This document shows positions 15,501 through 30,500 of a DNA stretch of 64,000 nucleotides, piece by piece. The stretch covers positions 62,086,954 to 62,150,953 of the forward strand of contig NC_088776.1 in assembly GCF_954871325.1 (NCBI RefSeq), read 5' to 3'. How positions within the stretch are numbered: position 1 is the first letter of the stretch; each line of letters opens with the position of its first letter. The position numbers and the translations under genes are program-made. This DNA comes from Gordionus sp. m RMFG-2023. Lineage: Eukaryota; Nematomorpha; Gordioida; Chordodea; Parachordodidae. Under the pieces are notes generated by a model. The model had not been told where the DNA came from and did not search any database. It was given only the letters and a program-made list of their open reading frames with translations.

Positions 15501-18500
15501 AATTAATTTTTTTTCAATAATTTTAAATCGACATTGTTTAAGCATTCATCTGCCTTAGGAAAAAGGATTAATAAATGCTGATACCTAAATATATAAAGAT
15601 TGGTTAGATTAATTTTATTTAGCAGAGTTGCTAAATAAAATTTGTTTATCCTAATCAATATATTAAATATATTTATAAGATACAATATTTTCAGTCTCCT
15701 AAATATCAGTTAATTCTAAACCTTTCATAACTTTATATAAATGGGACGAAATATGTCTTCGAAGCCAAAAAATATTTTTTAAAAATATTTAGTAACTAAA
15801 CAAGATTAAGTTTTCTTATATTTTTTATAATTTGTGTATACACTTTGTAAAAGTTTTAGATCATAATTTTTTATTATTACAAAAATTAAGATTCAGAAAT
15901 GCCCTTTCAAAGTATTATAGTTATTATTTCTTTTCAATAAAAATTTCATCTATATTTATATATAACATTTTTGTAAATATTTTTTATAAGTGAGCACCTT
16001 CCTTTATTTGCAAGATGAAAGTATTTCTTTTCCTTATTAAAAAAAATGTATATAATCTACTTCACATATTTTCTAGATTATGTGGAATTGGTTGAAAATT
16101 TAATGTTAGCCGATCAAATAGGTTTATGCGTGTTACATTTTCTTCCAAAAAAAAATTGTTTATTTATATACTTAAAATCTATAAAATTTCTAATAATGAC
16201 TAGATGGGGGTAGTAAATGGAATTTAAAAAATTTTAAATTTTTGTTCCCATCTGCATTTATAATGATCTTATTTTAAATATTTTTTATAAGCAATCCATC
16301 ATGTTGCTTTCAATGAAGGTAGTATTTCTTTTAATTATTAATAAATATATAATATTATTTTAAATATTTTTTATAAGCAATGCATAATGTTCCTTTCAAT
16401 GAAGGTAATATTTCATTTAATTATTAAAAAGTATGAATAATATCTTTTATATATTTTTTTAGATTTTTTGGAGCTTGCTGCAGATGTGGGAATTAACGAT
16501 GAATTAGGTTTATGAGTGATACATTTTCTTCTAAATTATTGAAAGTAATCTTATAGAATTTCTAATAATGAGCATAAATAATTGAAATCGGAATGAATTT
16601 AAAGATTATATTCTTTTTTTCTTGCACTTCAGACAAGAAATATTTTGTTATTTTAATTTTAGGAATACTAAACTTTCATTTTAAAAAATCTTAGTTTAGG
16701 AAGTACCCATGTAATATTAGCAGAATTTATTGGATAAAACTTCCTTTTTAAATTTTAAAAAATATATGGTAAATTAAAAAAAAAATTAAATTATATAAAT
16801 ATGGAATTTTTTAAAAAATTGGAATAAATATAATAAAATAATAAAAATTTATACTTTTAATATTAAAGTCCAGCCAGGTATATATCTTAAATTTTTATAA
16901 AAAAAATTCTAAATGTAAATTTTCCATTAATTTTTATCAAGAGGAGTTTTTGATGGATCCTGAAGGTAATTATAATTTGGATTTAATTTTATAATGCAAA
17001 CATATTTAAAATATTTTCCCAATTTTTTGCTTTGTGTTCCACCAGTCCAACAACTAATTTTATTATATTTTAATAGGCTTAAATAATTAGTTAATAAAAT
17101 GATTATTATTAGGTGTATTTCATATTTTTTTAAAAAAATTGTATGATCTTTTCCAGATTTTCAATTTTTATTTTTACGAAAATAACGGAAATAAAATCCT
17201 CAAGATTTGCTCGAGCTTTGATATTGAGGTTAGTGCTAAAGGTTTATCCTAAGATGAGAGAAGAAATCATGATTGTAACAAATGATCAAAACTGACTAAG
17301 CTTATATTTTTAAAACAAACCTAGATCTAGATCTTATCAAACATTTAAGAACACTATGTTCATCTATTTCAGATTTCAATGGTTAGCACAAGTTATAAGA
17401 CTATCCCTTAAACACTCTAGCAATTAGGGAAAAATTAAAATACGTAATATTTAAAATATTGCATTTATTTGATATGATTTTGAATATTTTATAACTTTTT
17501 TAAACAATCTAGATAGGACTTATAAATTCTTGGATATTTTATAACAACAATTGCAAAACGAAAGACAATATTTTATATTCACTATAAAATAGCACATATC
17601 AACAATGCTTCTCTATGGGAGTTATATAAATTTACAAGATTATATATTTTTTTTAGGAATATTAATAGAGAATCTAAAAGCATTGTATAGAGGGATAAGT
17701 AAGAGTATTGTATTATTCTTCCATTGAACTAAAAATATTTCACAGAACTTTTAAAATAAATATTCCCCAGAACTTTAATTATTTCTAGGTGATTCAATAA
17801 TTTTATCTTGTCTAAGTTATGAAAAATTGAAGGTGTTTTAAATAACAAGCTTACTAGAAGCATTTCTTGATTTAACCCAGAAAATTGATTAAACAGAAAA
17901 TTTTGATCCATGCAACAGGTTTCGCTAAATCTTTATTGTCTTATTTGATTACTATAGAACTGATTTATTTTTTTTCACACAAAATCATCTATTATTTTCT
18001 CATTATCATGATATTTTTTTTTTCTATTTAGATGCTAGAGAGAGGCCAGGATTAACGATAAAGTGGTCACACCATATTAATTATTTGGAACATTTTAAAT
18101 TTATCGAGGTTTTAAAAAAATGGCTTTCTTCACAACACAAATATTGTGGTTTCTTACAGACTATGTGATGATTAAGGCATACTGCCGTTTTATTTTGCTA
18201 TCTATTTTTTTAGATACCTCTTCATTTTATTACTCTCTGCTAAGGGTAAAATGTCTCAACACCTTGATATAGTGTTAAAATATAAGTTCACAAAATTAGC
18301 ATATATAAAATATGTTCATTTTAGGCACATCATATATTCTAATCTTTTTATTTAGGACTATTTAAAAAAACTTTTATTGTATAAACAGCAAAAATTTTTA
18401 TTCAGATAAAAAAAATTTTACCGTTTTTTTTTCATAGTAGCTTTATCACAAGATGATAAATTACAACATATTAGATTAAGGGAAAAAAAATTAAAATGAA

Positions 18501-21500
18501 ATTACTTTTTGGAATACTTTCATAAAACCCCCTTTATATTTAACTATTACATAATGCTGATTTTACTAGGGGTTATAGAATGTTGAAGGCACTATCAAGT
18601 CGTAAACTCCTTTTATCAAACAAACAATTAAGAGTTGCTATAGACAACTAAATTGGATGTAACATAGTTCAATCACATAATTCATTAAATGTAAAATAAC
18701 GGTTTATTCCAAAGAGAAACGGTTTTAATTGTATATACAGTTAAGGCAGACACGCAAGGCATGTAACAATAAATTGTCTAAGGCGAGATATAACTTCTGT
18801 ACCGTCTTTATAAAAATTCTTAATTTGAGACTTCACGTGCATTTCTTCATTTCCCAAAGATGTAAATTTCCGGTTGATATAACCGAGTAAAAAAATATTC
18901 TTAATTAACAAATTATAAACTTAAAATCTTTAAAATATAGGTTGCCTTACATCAAAACCCAAGGATTATAAAAAATTTAAATTACAATGTTAAAATTAAA
19001 TTATTCATATATTTTGGGAACTTGTAACTCAATCCTGTTTTTATTATATTATTTTTGATCTATGAATGATATATATTTATATATTATATTTTATAAATTG
19101 ATAAATTATCAAAAAAATTAGCTTTGATTATAATATAGCCATCTAAGAAGATAATTTATCTAGACTGGGGACATATGGAACCTCTTAAATAATTTATTAC
19201 TGACTCTGTAATTAAAAAAGTCGTTCTAGGTTCAGTATTTACTGTATTGCTAGCGCAAAGTTGGTATGATACTTTATTTGTAACTTTACGATATCAGGAT
19301 TCTTTGAAAAAGTAGCATCACGGTATCGCGTTATTTAAAAGGAAAATAGATTTACGCGACTTCGCTACTAATAAATTTATAAATGTATTAATTATTTATA
19401 AATATGATAATTATTTATATATATATATTATTATTTTTTCTCTTTAGCTTTCACCTTTTCTGGTGGTAAGCTCCTTCAACATCTCTTTCCACTTTATGTT
19501 ATTAATACAATCTCTTTTATCTAATTTATACTTCTTTATATTGGCTCTAACTTTATGGCCCCATTGAAGTTTTGGCCTTCCTCTTTTACGTTTGCCAATC
19601 ACTTCCAAACTTTTAGCTTTATTTCCTATGTAGTTCATAGGCCTTCTCATTGTGTGCCCATACCATCTAAGTCTATTTTCCATTAACTTAGTCTTAATGG
19701 GCACTACCTTTAAATTACTTAGTATTCTTGTACTGCGCACTTTATCCTTTCTTGTTACCCCAGCTATCATCCTCAGCATTCTCATCTCCATGGTTTGTAG
19801 ACTTCTCTCGTCTGATTCTTTGGTTGGCCATGTTTCCGAACTATATAGAAAAGTTGGTTGTATTATGGAACTGTAAATTTTTCCCTTTAATTTGTGTGGG
19901 ATTCTTTTATCAAATAGCACTCCAGATAAAGATCTCCACTTTAGCCATCCTTGATTAATCTTACTCTTTATCTCTTTTTCTATTGTGCCGTTTGTTTGTA
20001 TAGTGGAGCCCAAATATTTGCAGCTTTCAATTGCCGATATCTGCCATTCATTTATATCAATACTCTCTGTTTCACCTCCTCCTATCACCATCTCTATTTA
20101 CTTTTAATCCGTGCGTTTCTAGGATATTTATTCAACTCACTAGTCTTTCTTTCATTTCATCCTTAGATTCACCAAGTATCACAATATCATCTGCAAATAT
20201 CATATTCCACGGGACTGTTTGAGGTATAGACTGTGCTAATACATCTATTACTGTAATGAAGAGAAGTGGGCTGAGAGCCGACCCTTGATGAACTCCTTCG
20301 GCTATTGTGAAGCCTGCTGAAGTACCTATTGTGCTACGGACCATTTTTGTATGGCCCATATACATATACTGTATTATTCTTATATATTTTTCGGGAACAT
20401 TTTTGTGGCGTAACGCCCACCAGATAAGTTTTCTTGAGATTCTATCAAAGGCCTTTTCTAGATCGAGAAAGACCATGTGTAGCTTTTTGTTCTTTTCCCT
20501 GTATTTTTCACTCATTTGCCTAATTGCGTGGATAGCATCGGTTGTTGATCTTCCAGGCATAAAGCCAAACTGAGTCTCTCCTATTTCGATTATATCTCTT
20601 AATCTTTTTTCTATTATTTTTTCGTATAGTTTTAGACAGTGTGACATTAGTTTTATGCCCCTGTAATTTTGACAATTATGTGGATCCCCTTTATTTTTGA
20701 AGATAGGAACTAGATAGCTCTGCCTCCATTTTTGGGGAACCTCTTCATTTCCATCTTATTGTATAGATTTGTGAGGAGATGTATTCCATCATCTCCTAGT
20801 GCTTTAAGGCTTTCTATTGAAATATCGTCTGGATCCCTAGCTTTGTTGTTTTTCATATGCTTGAGGCATGTGATTATTTCTTGTTCCGTTATAGGTTGTA
20901 CAAGGTTTTGACAAGGGGAGTGTTCATCGAGATGCAATATGTGGGAATTAAAGTTGAGAAGCTCCTGAAAATATTCTCTCCATCTGCTCATTATTTCTTT
21001 TTCCTTTATTATCAATTTCCCATCTTTATTTTTGATTACTTTCGGAGCTCCGTTTATATCCCTAGAGTTCTTTTCTCGCTGTTTGGCTAATCTAGAGTTC
21101 TTTTCTCGCTGTTTGGCTAATCTGTATATTTTATTAAGCTTGTGTTGTGCGGCGATATCTTCTCCTGGGATGACTTTCTTGTACCACTTTCGTATGTTAT
21201 TAAATGACTATCCTTTTTCCTATAGTAGGTGTTGGTTAAGGCAAGGTCGAAGGCTTGCGCAAATTTCAGTACGTGCTCTCCTTCATCATTTCTTTCTCCG
21301 TATCCAAAACCACCATGATGCCTTTTGTAGCTATCTCTTGCTTTCCCCACATGCGCATTTAAGTCACCACCAATTATGACTAGGTCATCCTTAGGGATTT
21401 CCATTACAGCTTCATCGAGGATAGCTCTAAATTCATCTTTCTCTTCTTCCTTGCAACCCGTTTGAGGAGCATATACTGAAAGGATGTGTAGTATTGATTG

Positions 21501-24500
21501 ACCAATGCAGAGTTTTATCTTCATTAGTCTATCAGAGATCCTGTTGACTTCTACTACTGAAGAGGTTAGGTCTTGGCTGAGGATGATGCCGACACCGTTC
21601 CTATTGCTAACAAGTCCATTATAGTACAATTTCTTCTGTCCTTTCCATTTCGTCTCTTGTATGCACGCTATATCAACTTTTCTCTTGTTCAACATTGATG
21701 CCATTTCTCTCGTCTTACCTTTAAGCGTCCCAATATTCAAACTTGCTAATCTTGTACTTTACTTTTCACAGGATGGAGGTCTACACCCTGCGCGTCGCAT
21801 GGAGGGAACGCCCTAGCTTTCATATTCATATTTTCATTTATTTCTATCATTTTGTTTATTGGACAGGTATCCTTAGCACCCGGCTGTCCAGGCCTGTCGG
21901 TGACCGGGAATTCATCATACCATATGTCTTTACACATCAGTCATCGAAGAAAAATTTGAAAGTTTTTATGGTTCTTACCAGGATTGAACCCGCGTCCTTG
22001 TTCATACTCGTGTTTCCAAGCGTACATCTTACCCATTAGGCCACCCCGGCGATTAATTATTTATATATATATATGATAATTATTAATTATGACAATTATT
22101 TATAAATATGAATATTATTTTTAAATAATTACATTTTCATAAAAAATAATATAAATATATAAATTTAATATATTATTTCAAAAAATATTTTGACTATTTA
22201 TGTATATCAATATAAATCAACTAGTAACAAGCCATTTTAGTTACCCCATTAAAACTTAAATTAAAAGAAAACCAAAGTAGCTGTATTAATAATTTGAATT
22301 CAAATTTTAAGATGCATCTTAACCAACGGTGGGACCATAATTTTATGTTCAGAAGTCATAGGAGTAAATTTATCAACATCATATGTCAATAGATAAAAAT
22401 ATATTAAAGTATTTAAGGGATATATGATAAAAAGAATATATTTTATCCTTAAATAAAGGTTCAAAACAAAAATAATATCCGTAAAAATCATATTTTTAGT
22501 GGAAGAAATTCACAGTAAATTCAAAAATCATTATAAATATTTTTTGCATTTTCTTCATATATTATTAGATGGGGGAATTTTTATAAAAATTATACTCCTT
22601 GCAATTTTTTTTAATAAGAACTAAAATATAAAAACAATGAAAAATATAATTTGAAAATATAATTAAGAGTTATTAATAACCTATATAAACTTCAATAACC
22701 TAAATTCTTTTCTTACAAATTGGGTTTTGACTGGATACACATGTTTAAAAAACATATTCGGAAATAACATTTATCAAGAATTGAATACCAAATATTATAA
22801 GATAAATTAAGAATTTATTTTTATATATTCTTTGGGTTGATATAGATGAAAATAAAATAATTAATAAAAGCTATTGATAATTAGAGTGTGAAGTTATCTT
22901 TTTAAGGTCTTTGCCAGTCCCGAGCACGAGCAAGCTTTTATAGTTACAATCTAACACCAACCTGATAATATTTTATCATATTTCGACTTCGTTCATATTT
23001 GCCCACATATAAATTTTATGCAGTTTAAATATAAAAAGTAAAGTTAAATGCAATTAAATTTTAAGAAAATTGTTGATTATATAAAAATATAAAAAAGATT
23101 ATGTAAAAAAAATATTTCTAAAAAAAATAATATATGATGAAACATATTGAATAGAAAACATATCAATATTATCATTATCAATAGAATCACATAATAAATA
23201 ATTAACGATAAATAAATAATGAGTCAAGTTTATCAAGCCTCAAGTTAGTTCTCATCTCTTTTTCAATATTTATATATTGATTTGAGCTTTAGGTATGTGG
23301 ATTGTTATAACAACCTCGAGCCCGAACAAATATATGATGTCCAACTTGAGTGGGTAGGATTTGGATAGCCCATGCAGGTATAAAATAATAATAGTAACTG
23401 AGCACTATATAACAAAACAAACTTGCTTATACATGAATTTTATTATATACTATATACAAAAATATCATAATCGAAAGGGTGGAACTAACTTAGAGGTTAT
23501 GAGATTTAGATTAGGGCTGCGCAGCAATCTTCATCTATCCATGCTCGATTTCTGGAAAAATAGTACATATTATTTTATTAACTTCAAGTAAATAGAGGGA
23601 ATTTTTGGTTAACGAGCATTTACTTGTTAATAATGTTTTAATCAGTTAATCTAAAGGATAAATATATATATGGCCTTTTTAAAGAAGATGGGTGACATCT
23701 CTTGTTTTTTTTTGCTTGATACACAATTTAATCTAATAAGTCTATGATCCAAGAGCAAGTATTGTGATTTTCTCATACTCATTTAATTCATAATATTTTG
23801 TGTTTAAAACAAATTCTAAAAATTGGATGAGTGAAGAGAACATTTGGAAATATGATTTTACAGAATATCTTGCCAGATAAAAAAAATATTTTATCTTAAT
23901 TTATTTTTTTAAGTTCTGAACGGTAATAATTTTTATTTAAAACACTTTTTAATTTATTTCGGTTAAATTTTTTGTAATCGTTTTATAAGTATCTTATAAT
24001 TATTATAAGATTTTATAATGATTTTAAAAACGCTATTTCAAAAATCACTCAATTATTTTTAGCTAATGAGGGTAAAATTTATTATAATTATTTATAAAAC
24101 TATGCTGTTTATTGTTATTATAATCTAAACTTAGATTTTGCTTGAGAAAAAAACGATTTTACATTACATTATATTACATTTATAAATTTATTATACAATA
24201 TAATCTAAATATTTTTTTTGCTTTATTTTTTCTTTATTTATCTTTTTCCTAAGTTGAAAACGGTAATATTTTTTATTTAAAACATTTTTTAAATATATTT
24301 CAGTTAAATTTTTTGATAATTGATAAGTGTCTTATAATTATTATAAAATTTTTAGATGATTTTAAAAACGCTATTTCAATAATTACTTATTCGTTTTTAG
24401 CTAATGAGGGTGAAATTTAATTTTATTATATATTAAAATATGCTGTTTATTGTTTTATTATAGTTAAGCATTTTGTTTGAGATAAAAACGATTTTACATT

Positions 24501-27500
24501 ACATTATTAAATATTTTTTTTGCTTTATTTTTTCTTTATTTATTTTTTTCCTTAGTTGAAAATGGTAATATTTTTTATTTAAAACATTTTTTAATATTTC
24601 AGTTAAATTTTTTAATAATTGATAAGTGTCTTATAATTATTTTAAGATTTTTAGATAATTTCAAAAACGCTATTTCAAAAATTACTTGTTCGTTTATAGC
24701 TAATGAGAGTAAAATTTAATTTTATTATTTATAAAACTATGCTGTTTATTGTTTTATTATAATCGAAACTTAGATTTTGCTTAAGAAAAAAACGATTTTA
24801 CATTACATTATATTATATTTATAAATTTACTAAACAATATAATCTAAATATTTTTTTTGCTTTATTTTTTCTTTATTTATATTTTTCCTAAGTTGAAAAC
24901 GGTAATATTTTTAATTTAAAACATTTTTTAAATATATTTCAGTTAAATTTTTTGATAATTGATAAGTGTCTTATAATTATTATAAAATTTTTAAATGATT
25001 TTAAAAACGCTATTTCAATAATTACTTATTCGTTTTTAGCTAATGAGGGTGAAATTTAATTTAATTATATATTAAACTATGTATTGTTTTATTATAATTA
25101 AACATTTTGCTTGTGATAAAAACGATTTTACATAACATTATTAAATATTTTTTTGCTTTATTTTTTCTTTATTTATTTTTTTCCTAAGTTGAAAACGGTA
25201 ATATTTTTTATTTAAAACATTTTTTAAATATATTTCAGTTAAATTTTTTTATAATTGATATGTGTCTTATAATTATTATAAAATTTTTAGATGATTTTAA
25301 AAACGCTATTTCAATAATTACTTATTCGTTTTTAGCTAATGAGGGTGAAATTTAATTTTATTATATATTAAAATATGCTGTTTATTGTTTTATTATAGTT
25401 AAGCATTTTGTTTGAGATAAAAACGATTTTACATTACATTATTAAATATTTTTTTTGCTTTATTTTTTCTTTATTTATTTTTTTCCTTAGTTGAAAATGG
25501 TAATATTTTTTTTCAGTTAAATTTTTTAATAATTGATAAGTGTCTTATAATTAATTCTAAGATTTTTAGATAATTTCAAAAACGCTATTTCAAAAATTAC
25601 TTGTTCGTTTATAGCTAATGAGAGTAAAATTTAATTTTATTATTTATAAAACTATGCTGTTTATTGTTTTATTATAATCTAAACTTAGATTTTGCTTAAG
25701 AAAAAAACGATTTTACATTACATTATATTTATATTTATAAATATTACTATACAATATAATCTAAATATTTTTTTTGCTTTATTTTTTCTTTATTTATATT
25801 TTTCCTAAGTTGAAAACGGTAATATTTTTTATTTAAAACATTTTTTATTTCAAAAACGTTATTCAAAAATTACTTATTCGATTTTAGCTAATGAGGGTAA
25901 AATTTAATTATTTATAAAACTTCTGTGTTTATTGTTTTATTATTTAGCTTGAGAAAAAAACCATTTTACATTACATTATATTACATTTACAAAATTATTA
26001 TACATTTTAATCTAAATATTTTTAATTTGCTTTATTTTTTCTTTATTTATTTTTTTCCTAAGTTGAAAACGGTAATATTTTTTATTTAAAACATTTTTTT
26101 AATATATTTCAGTTAAATTTTTTGATAATTGATAAGTGTTTCATAGTTCATTCTAAGATTTTTAGATGATTTCAAAAAAGATATTTTAAAAATTACTTAT
26201 TCTTTATTCTAATGAGGGTAAAATTTAATTTAATTAATTATAAAACTATGCTGTTTATTGTTTTATTATGATTTAAACTAAAATATTTATAGATTTTACA
26301 CATCTAAATTTATTTTTTGGTGTATTTTTTCTTTTTTTTATAAGTTCTTTTATTAAAAACATTTTTTAAATATATTAATTTTTAGATAATTGTTTTCCAA
26401 CTTATAATTATTATAAGATTTTTTAGATGAAATCAAAAACGCTATTACAAAAATTACTTATTCGTTTTTAGCTAATGAGGGTAAAATTTTATTTGATTAT
26501 TTATAAAACTATATTTTATTTTTAACTGAATAAAAAATATGCAATTATTTTATTTTTAAAGTGACACTTTTTTACAAATAATACTTAAATTATTACCACT
26601 CTATATTATATTAGCAGATTCTCTTATATTTTTATTGTGATATTTGATAACATTAAAACAGTCGTATAATTTAATATGTAAAATCTAAATGATTCTTTAC
26701 TCAGTCCATCTATATCTTATTTTATAATTATTACTCGCAAGAAATCTTATTAATTTTTCTACTTAAGTTTAAAGTTAGTGAATAAAATTTTAATATTGTA
26801 AAATATTAACTGTGTTATTAATTTTTTTTAAAAAAACTTTGCTTTCCATTCCAAATATTTTCGTTTATATATATTTTTTTATCATCATGTAGATCGTTAT
26901 ACTGTAAATTCAAAAAAAAAATTTTTTGATTCCAACCTGACAGCCATAGCTTAAATTCTCAAAAATATAGTTTTGAACATTTACATCCTATTGCCTATAA
27001 AAAAGATTATTGAATACATTGTAAATATGGATGCTAATGTCAAGAAGAGTAAAAATGACTATATTTAAATTTTTACAATAAGGTTTTTTTTGAAATATAA
27101 ATTTTTTTATTAATTTTTACAATAAAAATAATAAATTTAATGCTTTAAGTTTAGGTATTTGTCATTTCCCGATCTCCATATTTCATTATAACCCAGATCG
27201 TAGTAAAAAAAAGTATTATAAATAACTCTTAAGTAATTCTCAAGCTAAAATAGATAGTTAAGATATATTTTGTTTGTTTTAGCTGACTTTAAAAATCTAC
27301 AAAATTTTTAACTATATCTTACCTTATTTACATATAACCAGATATATTTATAAACTTTAAAAATGCAAATTATAATATTCTTTATGACCTATAGCATCTA
27401 TTAGTATGGTTTTAAGTCTAATTAGAAGGGACTACAAATATAGAAATCTTAAAAAAAATTACCTTCTATCCTCAATAATTAACACTTATCTAAATGCAGT

Positions 27501-30500
27501 CAAATCGTCAGACATATTTGGATACTGTTGTTAAAATAAAGCTAGATTGTCTAAATAATTGAAAAAAAATTTTTATTATTTTTTACGATTATTGTTTATT
27601 GTTATATTTACCATCTAGACTTTAGATTTTTCTTGAAAATCAAAAAAATTTATTGGATATTATAATATTATTAAATTATAATACAATTTAATCTAAATAT
27701 TTTTTATAACATTGATATTATTTTATTAATTTCTAATAAATATATAATATTATAGGAGTCTAACTAAGAAATCATAAAAAAATATAAGCTCGAAAAAATT
27801 ATCCTAAATAGGAAATTTGAACCTTTGAATATCATCAACGTTGATTTAGGGTAAGATAAAATGATATTATTGCAAAAATTCGAAATACGATAGAAACTTA
27901 TTTACATATTATATTTTAATAAGGTACAATTTTGTAATTTTTATATTTTATAAAATTTGGTAAAACAATCAACATGTTTTGGTATTTGACACATGTTATA
28001 TATCTTGTCTGGCTATGCGAAAACTTAGTCACCTTTTATTAGCGATAATAGTTATAAAGTAATGACCATATCTTACAAAGAATCAAAATTAATTTCACGT
28101 TTCTCTTTTTTCTTTCTTTCTTTGGATTTTTATTTGTAAATTTTCGATTGTTTATAAAATTTTAATATTTAAATTATATAATATAAAATATATTTCAATA
28201 AGATAGAGTTGTTAACCGACTAAATTCGAGCTGATTTTAAAAAACGTTTAACTCGATATTTTAGCCCGAAAAATATTGTCTAAGCCTAAAGATTTTATTA
28301 ATAGATTTTCAAACCTTTGTGCCATCTATTAACAATGTTAGCCGTTTTAAAAATAACAACTATAAACATATCTGTCATATGTAAAAGTAATTGTAATTGT
28401 TCCATGTTATCCTGTGATAATTGTGATATCTTATCAGCAATAGTGGCGTCGCTAGGAGGAGGCGCGCAGGGGCTCGAGCCCCCTAAAAAATTTGAATAGC
28501 AACCTGAAGCAAAAAAATTTTTTTTAATAACTTCTTAATACCCGCTTGAACTAAAAATAAATTTTTTTAATTGCTCCCTGAACAATTTCTTTTATAATTC
28601 TATTAAGTAATATATAGATTTAATTTTATTATTTAAAAATTAATAAGATTATATAAATTTTTATTATATGAATACTATTTTAATTATTAGATTAGATTAA
28701 TATATATAAATTATATTTTTACTATGTCAACTTACAATCAAATTCTGTGTTAAAAATATATCAATATCATTCACTAAATATTAATTTAGCATTAACAGTA
28801 AAATCTTAATTGACTTTTATTATTTAAATTATTATATAACCCTAATTAAATTAATATAATCATTTATTAATTGAAAATTAACAAATTTAATTGTAATTAA
28901 CCGAGTTTAACATCACTAATCAAGTATATTATTGATTTTTAAATTATCATGTCTCTTTCTAAAATTATTTTCAAGGTCCAAATCTAAATAAATATAAGAG
29001 ATTTATTTATAAAAAGTAAGTAGACATATAGTTTATAATCTTCTATTTTATATAATTATTTATAAAATATTAGGTAAAATGCCACTTTTGCAGACGTATT
29101 TGACAGTTATATAATATATTACAGTTAATATTTTTAAAATTTTACTAATCATTGCTTTTGATAACAAATATAAGTAATAAATTCAACTATTTAACGCCAT
29201 CTATTTAAAATTATTATAATTAAACATCTTATTATTCATCCCACAATATTTGTAATAAATTAGATATCTTTTCTTCTCTTTTTTTACGTGTTTTTTGGAA
29301 AGCTATTTTTTTCTTCTTAGAAAAGCAGTTTTGAGTTAAATTTTTAATACGAATATATTTTAGATATTATTACAAACTACTATTTTAAAATATAATATAA
29401 CAACTTGAGATGGTGGGACAATATATAAAATTTTAATTGCTTTCATGATATCACTCTTCTTATTTTATAGTTACAAAATGTTTCATTTCTGATATGTCAT
29501 CCTTGCCGTGTAAATTCAAGGCTTCAATATATTTGAATATTTTCTTCTAAAGATTTTTAGTGTTTTTGTTTCATCAATCTATCTAACATAATAAATTCTG
29601 ATATGGGTTACCATTGTGAGTGTCATGGCTATGCCTGTAAATTAACCAGCATCTATTATTTGTGTGGCTATGTAATTTAAGATTATTACTAGCTGAGAGC
29701 ATATGATTGCATATTAGATATGCAATAATGGTCAACTGTGTAGTCGTTTATTTATCATTAAAAATGGAAAATAATCTTTTAGAAATTGGATATCTCACAA
29801 TAATTTTCTCGATTACTTATTTAGCTTCCATCATGCCATCTAAGAGGATGCTCTAACTATCACATAGTTTTATGATTTGGATTGGTCGTTTATATTCTCT
29901 TCTTCAAGAAATGTTAATTTGGTAAGGCCTATATAAAACATTGACTAAAATGGTAACAGAGACTTATATTAGTTTCATGACCTTTTTTTCAATGTAAATT
30001 GCGAAGAATTATATAGCCTTATGTGGTTTTTAAAAACCATTATCAATTAAGGCATATGTATGAATTAATGAACCTTTTTTATCACTTCTAATTCATTAGA
30101 CGCAAATTTTTTATATATCAACCATCGAAAATATTTTATACTGTAATAAAATAGATTTTGTATTAAAAATATTATTTTTAGATATGTCTTGTATTGTTTT
30201 AATTATTTATATGTAAGTTTATTTTGTATGCAAAATATAATAAATGACAAGATATGAAACTCAGAATAATTGTTTAGAGTTAACAATAAAAAAGTATAAT
30301 AAATTAAAATTTAACCCGGCCGAAAGCCCGCAAATAGGGGTATGGGGGGCTTCGCACCCCATAAAAGTTTTTTAGTTGAGCTCCCTGAGATTGCAAAGGC
30401 TAGCGACGCCCCTGATAAGCAAAATATTCAATTATATAATAATGATCATGGATAGTTATCTAATAATTCTTTAATCATTAATTTCCAAAATCATTGAATA

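Larger units (their letters stand above)
16292..16404 (+). repeat. Tandem microexon duplication, 86-bp period
   Basis: The 27-nt exon plus flanking intron (about 86 bp in all) occurs twice in direct tandem. Both the exon ends and the donor are preserved in each copy. Confidence 0.75.
19429..22053 (-). mobile_element. RTE-type LINE, internally deleted
   Basis: The minus strand encodes an apurinic-type endonuclease (21117-21740), reverse transcriptase (20710-21015 and 20132-20647) and the RTE C-terminal region (19444-20091). The endonuclease keeps QETKW, VYAPQTG and GGDLNAHVG but stops after HLITYESG, where a deletion joins it to the post-endonuclease linker (KVIPGEDIAAQHK type), so the final catalytic His block is missing. 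The RT has FGFMPGRSTTDAI, FLDLEKAFD, VHQGSALSPLLF and FADD. The fragments lie in three frames, so it is non-functional. The 5' end carries a tRNA-like module. Flanks share a direct repeat of about 20 bp (TAATTATTTATATATATATA at 19408 and 22054) typical of target-primed insertion. A full RTE is about 3.2 kb; this copy is 2.6 kb. Confidence 0.88.

Noticed and set aside
18024-18060. Acceptor followed by DARERPGLTI-like phase-1 stretch
   Set aside because: No donor keeps the phase-1 rule; likely a chance acceptor.
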